From: Poronia punctata
Taxonomy: Eukaryota; Ascomycota; Sordariomycetes; Xylariales; Xylariaceae
Direction of reading: 5' to 3'
Length of the DNA stretch: 15,674 nucleotides
NCBI GenBank assembly: GCA_022579005.1
Contig: MU401925.1
Coordinates: 1 to 15,674 of the forward strand
Part shown: positions 8,563-15,674 of the stretch, one piece after another
Position numbering within the stretch: position 1 is the first letter of the stretch
How the letters are laid out: each line of letters opens with the position of its first letter
The notes under the pieces: generated by a model
Database searches by the model: none
What the model saw: the letters and a program-made list of their open reading frames with translations, nothing else
What the model was told of the DNA's origin: nothing
Program-made: the position numbers and the translations under genes

Positions 8563-9301
8563 CTAATTAGTAGTTAAATTAGCAACTATAAAAAAGCAAG
8601 GTTTAAAGACAAAAACTATTATTATACTTACTTTTAACCTAACTTAAGGTTGTTTTAGCTTTGTATTGCTTTTAAAAACTACTTTAAATAAAGTGCTAAA
8701 CAAAAGATTTAAATTAAATCGCTTTAATAACCCTTTAGTAAAATTATAGTATGCAAAAAAAGCTAACGCAAAATTATAGTACGTGTTTTATAGGTTATTT
8801 AACAACAAGATAAAAAATAGTAAGCATTTTTACTACTATAATTAACTTATAGCTAATTTAAAAACTAATTAGTATTAATTTATAATAGCATTGTTATTAA
8901 ATTCTAACCTTAGTAGTTACCTTAAATCTAATTTAAAAAAGCAACTATAATAAAAAGCTTATTAATTCTAACAGCCCCTTTTTTATTTTAAAAATGCTTA
9001 TAATATAAACTTAAATTAGGCTAGAATATCTAAAAATACTAAGATAGCTATACACCTTTTTTAACAGCATATTATTTTTAAACTTTAAAAAAATAAAGAA
9101 ATTAACCTTAAAATAGCAACAAAAAACAAGCTAAATACGTACGTTTTAACAAAAATAACTAAGTACTTGCACACACCTTTTAACAATAAAGATTTTTTAC
9201 AAGCTATTTAAAAAGATTTTAAAAAATAAACACGTTAAAATTTTAACACATTAGTATATACAATTTAATATATGTTACTGCCGATGTTATAGCAAAAAAG
9301 G
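8563..9301 (+). other. Retrotransposon 5' leader / unresolved start of gag
   Basis: This follows the 5' LTR and should start with the primer-binding site. The first bases, CTAATTAGTAGTTAAATTAGC, do not match a tRNA 3' end that I can name after RIP. A near-repeat AAAATTATAGTATGC / AAAATTATAGTACGT lies near 8747 and 8768. No reading frame here looks convincingly coding, though the beginning of gag may lie within it. Confidence 0.45.
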
Positions 9302-10501
9302 CTTAACAACACTTTAGCAAACCTCTAAACCCTTATAAATAACTATTTAGTTGCTATTATTTTTAGTAATGCAACTATTAAAAAACTTTAATACCTCCTT
9401 TTAGTTTTATTGTTTAAAAGAAAAGCACTTAAAATAACCTTTTTATTTAACTTTAATAATAAAAAGTCTATATAACAGTACACGTTTAAATTATAATTAA
9501 TTTAAAAGGTACTAGTAACTAATTAAAAAGCTTAGGCTTTTTAAGCTTTTTAAGCTTTTTAAAGCACTTAACCTGCTTTTTAACCTTTTTTAACTTTATA
9601 AGCATTATAAGCTATATAGGCTACGTATGCTTTATATACCTTTAAGCGCTTATAGCAAGTAAATCTTTTACTTACTAGTAAGCTAGTTATGCTTTAATAG
9701 CAAGCTGCTTTTACTTAAGCTATTAAGTATAAAAACATTTTAACTTTATACTTAAATTTATAAAGATTTAACTATGTTTTACTTTATAATTTACTTTTAA
9801 TACGTTTAATAAACAATACCTTTTTTACTTTTAAAAAAATTGCTATGTTTACAAAAATATAGCAAAAAGACTAAAATTATATAAGCAAGCTTTATAACCT
9901 ATTATATAATAAGGTACAAATTTTTATTAATATGTGCTGCTAAATTAAAATAATAAAAAACTAGTATTAAGCTATATTTTTAATAATTTTTAATAAACGC
10001 GCTAAGCAGTACTTTATATAGCAAATTAGCTTTAATAAGTTATAAATAAAAATATATTTTAAGTTAAATTTACATTTTAACAACACTATAAATTAATTTT
10101 AATACTTTACTAATTAGATAACAATTATATACTAAAACATTTGCAAAAAAAACTTAAATAAAACCTTTATAAAAGCTTTTAACTTTATAATTAATAAGAT
10201 TATAAAAGCTTAGCAAGTACTTAGCGCTATATATTAAAGTAAAATTTACTTAGTAACAAACATAGTATACGCGTGCAAAAGTGTATTTAAGTTTAATATA
10301 ATACTTATTTACTAAAAGCTAACGTTTAAAAGTTTATTTTTTAACTTTTAAGCATATTTATAAGTAGCAAATAATAGCAAAAGTAGCACTACGTTTTATA
10401 TAAATTGCAAATATAACAATTATAGTTATAATAAAGATAATTTAATACTATATTGCCTTAGTTTTAAAAGCAAATTAAACTTGTTAAAATAAAAATATAA
10501 G

Positions 10502-10543
10502 TGCTTTATATATAAAAAAAACAGTTATTTTTTAACTAATTAT
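10502..10543 (+). other. Gag CCHC zinc knuckle, mutated
   Basis: In the gag-pol frame this reads C-F-I-Y-K-K-N-S-Y-F-L-T-N-Y, with the exact CX2CX4HX4C spacing of a retroviral-type zinc knuckle. Only the first Cys remains. The second Cys, the His and the last Cys are all Tyr (TAT), as G-to-A in TGT and C-to-T in CAT would give. A Cys/Tyr-rich segment at 10391-10420 just upstream may be a second, less regular knuckle. Zinc knuckles bind the element's RNA. Confidence 0.65.
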
Positions 10544-11248
10544 TTAATTAAAAAACAATATAAAATAAAACGCTAGTTTTTTACTATATATAAAACAATT
10601 TATAGCTATAAACTAAATATTAAAATATTTTCTTAATATTTAATAAATATAGAAAGTATTTTTAAAACCGTTTTAAATTTAAACTATAAACAAAATAAAA
10701 TTAATAATAAAACAGCAAAAAAATCTATTTAATTTTTAATAAACGCTGCATATATATATTATGTTATAAGCAAAAATGTATAGCAATTTAAAGCTAAAAC
10801 GCTAGCAAATTAATTTATTTTAAAAGATTTATATAAAGTAAAATACTAAAGTAAATTATAAAATATAAGTACTTTTAACTATTTAATAGTTAAAAAAGCG
10901 CAATTAAAAGCATATTTACGCTTAAATTTAAAAGCAAATATAATATAAAAACTAAGCAAAGTTTGTATTAAATTTAATAGCAGCAGTATTATTAAAAGTA
11001 TTAGTATAATTTAAATATAAAACCCTTTTAAAATAACTATGTATTATGTTTTAAATATGCTTACTTTTTTTTTATTTTTACTATATAACGCTAATTACGT
11101 TAGTATTTATTTTAACAATACTAAAAATGTTATCGTTTAAAGCAATAGCAATACAATATTAGTTATTTATAAATAAAAATATTTGTTTTTTAATACGCAC
11201 CTTAGCAAAATAACTGCGTATTTTACTAAAACTAAGTTATGCTAGCTT

Positions 11249-11870
11249 TATAAACAATTTAAGCACTTTAAAGCAGCAAAACTAAAGCAAATGTTAACTG
11301 TAGCAAGTTATAAAGTAAATTATTTTATTTTAAAAAAAATTTAAAAATTCTACTATTATTGCTAAACATATAACCTAGCGCCTAAACGCTTTAAATTTAC
11401 TTTAAAAAATAACTACAAATTTAACTATAAAGTTATTATTAACGTAGTTTAAATTAACAAAAAACAAGTCCTTTATATTATTAATTTAGCTACGTTATTT
11501 TAAGCTACAACTTTTATTTAAACAATAAAAGCATATAAAGCATAAAATGCACTTTATAAGTGCTAAATTAATATTTATTAAAAACTGCCTAATTATATAG
11601 TATATAACCTTAGTACTAACTTTGCTTTAAAAAAGTTTTAAACTAGTACTAAGATTATAAGAATTATATATAAAAAAATGCCTATTAAAGCATATTAAGT
11701 ACTTAGCAAAATTAAACGCACATATGCCTTTTTATGCTACGCTTTTAATATAATTAAAAAAAAGATTAGCTACTAAAACAATAACAAATTAATTTTATAA
11801 ATAGCAATAAAAGCTTTTAATAACACTACAAGACCTAATAAACTAGTACTTACCTTATTAGTATTTAGTA
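11249..11870 (+). other. Integrase zinc-binding and catalytic region, mutated
   Basis: The HHCC site begins with Tyr for His (11249-11251), keeps His at 11264-11266, and shows F-Y-Y-Y-C at 11348-11362, where the first Cys and the His residues became Tyr. The core has lost Asp at 11441-11443 (Asn), Asp at 11606-11608 (Asn, in V-Y-N-L-S-T-N-F) and Glu at 11714-11716 (Lys, in I-K-R). The C-terminal landmark TLLVF at 11849-11863 is intact. The order and spacing fit copia-type integrase. The motif assignments rest on remembered family patterns. Confidence 0.8.
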
Positions 11871-14045
11871 CTTATTTACAAATTAATTATAATTTGCTAC
11901 TATTACCTAAAATTATTTAGCATATAAAAGCTATTTAAAAAGCTATAAAAGCTATTTAAAATAAAAAAGCAAAAGTAGACATATTATATGCGCTTAACAC
12001 TTAAAATAGCTTTAATTTACTTTTTATTTTTACTTTTTTCTTATAAAGTAAAGTTTTTATTTAGCAAAAAAAGCAAAAATAAAATAGTCTTTTTAAAGTC
12101 TAAGCAATTAAAAACAAAAACGTTATTATTAACATAGTTAATAAACTAACAAGGTTTTATTATATATAAGTAAAACTATATTAACGTATAAACAAATTTT
12201 TAGCAAATATAAACTAAACTAACTATAAAGCAAGTATAAATTAAAATATACCTTTAGTAAAAATAAAAAACTTATAACCTTTTACTACTTTAGCAATTAT
12301 TTATTGCCTTTATAAAAAACTAAAAAAAAGCAAAACAATAATTATTATATTATAATACTTTTTAATAATATAATTTAAATATATAATAGTACTAAAAACA
12401 TACTTAAATATAAAAAAAAAAGCAAATTTTTAATTATTGTTAAAGCTAAAAAATAAAAGCATTATTTTTAACCTTAGTTTACCTTTTAAAAAATTTAACG
12501 CTTTAAAAATTAATAATTTTTTAAGCATAAAAATATTTAAGTTTATTTATTTTAACTTTAAAATATATTTAAATATTAAGCTATTTTTATTTTAAATAGT
12601 ACGCAAAATTAAAAGCAAAACTACTTAGCTTTATAAAAAATTATAACTAGTAATTTAAAGCTATAATAACTATAAAAAAAAAACAGTTTTATATTAAGCT
12701 TTAACTATTTAATAAATAAGTTAACAAGTTATACTTACACTTGTACTATTTTTAATTTAAAACTATAACGCTTATAGTAAGCTAAAAAATATTACGCAAG
12801 CATATATATAATTAAAAAACACCTTTTTTTATATTATATATATACGTTTACTTATTAAACTTAAAAAAAAATACTTTAAAAGTACTATTTTTTAGTTATT
12901 TTGCTTTCTTTATAGTTTAGCTAAATTTAGTTTGTACTAGTTCTAAACCTATTACAAACACTACTAAAATTAACTTAAAATAATAACATTAACTTATAAC
13001 CTTTGCTTACTATTTACAAAAAGCAAATATAATAAATTTAGTATTACTATAATGCAAATAAATAATACTTTATTATTTACTATATTAGCGTTCTTAGCTA
13101 AAAAAAAAAGCAAACTTTTTAAAGCTAAATTTAAAGCAAAACTAAAGCAATTTTTTAACAAAAAACAAGCTATTAAGTTTAATAGTATAAAGGTTACTTT
13201 TTAAAATAAAAAAGTAATCTTTATATAAAAAGGTTAAGCAAAAAATCTAATTAAAATTAACCTTATTTTAGTTAATACTTTTTAGTAATATATTAGCTAA
13301 AAAGCACGTAGTATATATATTAATAGTATATATTAACTTAAAGCTATATAAATTATTAAATTTATAAAAAATAATATTTAAGCGTTAAATAAGCAAATTA
13401 ACTAGCAAATTAAAAACAAGCACTATAAATTAACGTATATACTTTTAAACTTAACAAAAGCAAAGCTATTTATTTTTATAAATAAATTATTTGCTAACAA
13501 TACTAACCTAAGCTCTTAAATTAGTTTTATTATTATTTTTGCTACTAAATCAATTTTAAATTATAAGCAAAACAAATATAAAATCACTAGCAATATTATA
13601 TACTAAAACTTAAATAAATATAAGCATATTACTTAATTTATTTTTGCTAGTAAACTATATAATATAGTTAACAAAATTAATAGCGCTATTGCTTTATATA
13701 CTACTTTATACTTAATTTTTAAAGTATTTAAATTACTTTTAATTCTTTTAGTACTCTATACTAATTTTAAGTTACTTTACTAGTATTTTATAAAGCTTAA
13801 AAGTACACAAGAAAAACGCTTTATAATTAACATAATATTGCTACAAAAATCTTATAAAAAAAAAGAAATTATAAAAGTACGTTAAATTAACAAAAAAAAT
13901 AACCTTGCAAATTTGTTTATAAAGAGAACTTCTAACTAAACACTTAAGTCCTTTATTACAACAAATCAAATATAAATAAAAATTAAAATAATAGTAAATT
14001 GCCTACAAATTAAAAACAAAAGCACAAAAAAATAAAAATATAGTT

Positions 14046-14055
14046 AAAAGAAAAA
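14046..14055 (+). other. Possible polypurine tract
   Basis: AAAAGAAAAA lies seven bases before the 3' LTR, where second-strand priming of an LTR retrotransposon needs a purine run. In A-rich DNA such a run is weak evidence on its own; its place and the + orientation of gag-pol support it. Confidence 0.4.
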
Positions 14056-14062
14056 TAGCAAG

Positions 14063-14451
14063 TATTAAAATCCCTTTTAATACCTTTAACTTTATTAACT
14101 ATATTAAGACTATTAAAACGCAAATATTTTATAAACATAAATATTTAGTTTTTTATACATTTATTATAAATTGCGTTAAACTTACCTTATTAAGGAAATA
14201 TATACGCAGTATACATATATAGTATATAACCAGTATATAAAAAGTACGCATCTTTTACGTATTAAATACGTAAAGTATACGTATCCCTCTTATATTGCTA
14301 ATAAGTCTTAATTAACTGCAAACCTTTATAGCTATATAAAACTTGCTAAAAAAAGTTCTTATAACTTCCTTTTCCCTTTAATTAATCAAGTTAACATAGT
14401 ACTACAAATAATAACATATTATAATCACATCAACCCCTAGCCAGACTAACA
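14063..14451 (+). repeat. 3' LTR (389 bp)
   Basis: It begins TATTAAAATCCC, where the 5' LTR has TGTTAAAATCCC, so its first G has become A. It ends CTAACA, keeping the original CA. The length is identical to the 5' LTR. Where this copy carries the A or T at a differing site, about 20 are G-to-A and 10 are C-to-T on the + strand, the opposite bias to the 5' LTR. Confidence 0.93.
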
Positions 14452-14456
14452 GTTAA
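14452..14456. repeat. Target-site duplication GTTAA (right copy)
   Basis: GTTAA follows the final CA of the 3' LTR and matches the five bases before the 5' LTR exactly. That fixes the outer ends of the element. Confidence 0.85.
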
Positions 14457-15674
14457 TAATAAATAAAAGTTGCTAATTAAAACTTTAAACTATAAGCATT
14501 ATAATAATAGCTATGCAAATTTTATACTATGCTTTTTATACTTTTAATAATAATATTACTAGTATATTTTTTAAGCTGCTTAAAAAAATAGTTAAAAGTG
14601 CTAAATAATATATAAAGTAGTATATAAAGTGCTTAAAATATTTTATAATATTTATAAACGCTTAAATTTTAGTTATAGTTTATAATATTAAATATTTAAG
14701 CACTATAAATACTTTAGCTAAATTAGCTTTAATTTTATTAGCAAATATATAAAAGCTTAAAAAAACGCTTTTATAAATAAATATAAAGTATTTTTATATA
14801 TTAATTATTATTTTATATTTTATAAAGCAAGCAAATACTTTATAACAATGTTTATAAAATTATTTAATTAAATCTTTTTAAATATAAATATTATTTAAAA
14901 AGCTAGTAAACTACTTATAATACTTTTTAAGTATTTTTTAAATTAGCACTTAAAATATTATAAATATATTATATAGCTTAAATAGCATAATAAGCTACTT
15001 ATAAATATTAAAAAGTATTATAAATATAGTTTTTTTATAATTTTTTTTATAAACTTTAATATGCTAAAAGCTATTTTTTAAGTTAATAAAAATATATTAT
15101 TAATAACTAGTAGTATACTAAACTTTATTTTATATATTTAAAAGCAAGTATATATATTTTTTAATTTATTTATTAACTTTTTAAAAGTTATAGCATATAT
15201 ACTATATAACTTTTTTATTATATTTAAAAAAGTTTTTATTTAGCATAATAGCTTTTAAAGCTTTTTTTAAAGTTAAAAGCGCTAGTAATTTTTATAAACT
15301 TTTACTTTTTTAAATATAAATGCTAAAATAAGCTTTAATAAAGTTATAAAGCATACATTTTTATAAAAAGCTATATTTTTATAGTAGTAGCTTAATAAGT
15401 ATATTATTACTAATATTAATATAGTATTTAGTTTTAGCTATAATATTTATATATTATTTTTTAAAATTAAATAAGCTTAAAAAAATTTTTATATACTAAT
15501 TTAGTAACGCTTAAATTTTAAAGTTTTAAAGCGTTATTTTATACTATTTAACTTTTATTACTAGCTTTATAACGCTTAATATATAAGTTATACTTATTTA
15601 AATTAGCTTTAAAATATTTAAGTAAGCTAATTTTAAGCTTATAGCTATAATATTATATATTAGTATTATTATAA
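14457..15674. repeat. Very AT-rich, RIP-type degraded block (right of the retrotransposon)
   Basis: The continuation of the DNA interrupted by the copia insertion. It is nearly pure A/T, with stops in all frames and CpA almost only as GpCpA (a few ACA remain, for example near 14845). No gene, terminal repeat or domain could be read, and the block runs off the end of the window. Confidence 0.6.

Larger units (their letters stand above)
9302..14035 (+). pseudogene. Copia gag-pol polyprotein, frame kept but with many stops
   Basis: One + frame can be read through. Gag includes a Gln/Ala/Phe repeat near 9533-9562 and a CCHC zinc knuckle at 10502-10543. A protease-like site lies near 10736-10750. 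Integrase has an HHCC zinc site (about 11249-11362), a catalytic core, and AFNNTTRPNKLVLTLLVF at 11810-11863. Reverse transcriptase has KNITQAY near 12785-12805 and MQINNTL (for MQTDDTL) at 13052-13072. RNase H ends at the stop 14033-14035. The integrase triad reads Asn (11441), Asn (11606), Lys (11714). RT and RNase H aspartates at 12788, 13061, 13064 and 13481 are Asn. All these are G-to-A changes. Stops are mostly TAA/TAG where Gln, Arg or Trp is expected. The start in gag is approximate; evidence before about 9530 is weak. No working protein can be made. Confidence 0.88.
8174..14451 (+). mobile_element. Ty1/copia LTR retrotransposon, full length, RIP-inactivated
   Basis: A 6,278-base element bounded by two 389-base direct repeats and a GTTAA duplication. 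Its order on the + strand is LTR, leader of about 1 kb, gag with a zinc knuckle, a protease-like segment, integrase, reverse transcriptase, RNase H and LTR. Integrase before reverse transcriptase defines Ty1/copia. The reading frame stays in register over at least 4.5 kb, so damage is by point change, not by insertion or deletion. Catalytic residues are substituted and stops are frequent. It closely resembles, from memory, a widespread group of fungal copia polyproteins with the TLLVFGAYP and MQTDDTL signatures. It sits inside older AT-rich DNA, so this is a nested insertion. Confidence 0.93.

Noticed and set aside
9536..9562. AAGCTTTTT tandem repeat as a regulatory array
   Set aside because: In the gag frame it reads Gln-Ala-Phe repeats with CAA turned to TAA, so it is explained as coding sequence.
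6158..15674. Mitochondrial origin, given the extreme AT content
   Set aside because: It contains an LTR retrotransposon with transition-only LTR change and adjoins a nuclear-type gene with a spliceosomal intron; no mitochondrial gene is visible.
1..15674. CRISPR array, bacterial operon, tRNA or rRNA genes
   Set aside because: No regularly spaced repeats, ribosome-binding sites or recognisable structural RNA were found; the window is fungal in character.

Overview
The window looks like nuclear DNA of a filamentous ascomycete (Pezizomycotina) whose genome is split into gene-bearing GC-balanced islands and very AT-rich blocks degraded by C-to-T / G-to-A mutation, the signature of RIP (repeat-induced point mutation). 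The grounds are a split protein gene with a short fungal-type intron (GTAAGG donor, CTGAC branch site, ACAG acceptor), an ascomycete-type METTL18/Hpm1 methyltransferase, and a Ty1/copia retrotransposon of a kind common in fungi whose two LTRs differ only by transitions. The exact genus cannot be told from the sequence.

Layout. 1 to about 3144: AT-rich, degraded repeat DNA containing many copies of the palindrome GCATATGC and one Lys/Gly-rich remnant of a coding region near 863-1290. 3145-3214: an imperfect inverted repeat followed by a perfect 8-bp-stem hairpin at the edge of the island, perhaps a transposon end. 3215-6137: a GC-balanced island of about 2.9 kb with one recognisable gene, the histidine protein methyltransferase HPM1 (two exons, 3799-4257 and 4339-4968, 362 residues), its 5' region with a possible 5'-UTR intron, and about 1.1 kb downstream with no gene I can support. 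6138-6157: a small hairpin at the edge of the next block. 6158-8168: very AT-rich DNA, no recognisable gene.

8174-14451: a complete-length (6,278 bp) LTR retrotransposon, Ty1/copia type, on the + strand, with equal-length 389-bp LTRs, a 5-bp target duplication GTTAA on both sides, and a gag-pol reading frame that can be followed in one frame from gag zinc knuckle through integrase, reverse transcriptase and RNase H to a stop at 14033-14035. It has many stop codons and its catalytic Asp/Glu/His/Cys codons are changed to Asn/Lys/Tyr, so it is dead. By hand count the LTRs differ at 58 of 389 sites, all transitions, no gaps. 14457-15674: more AT-rich DNA with nothing recognisable.

The genes do not form a pathway: a single housekeeping gene sits between two silenced repeat blocks. 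I found no novel multi-gene system. The most informative signals are the mutation patterns: strand polarity between the LTRs, survival of CpA mainly inside GpCpA, and the palindrome enrichment confined to the left block.
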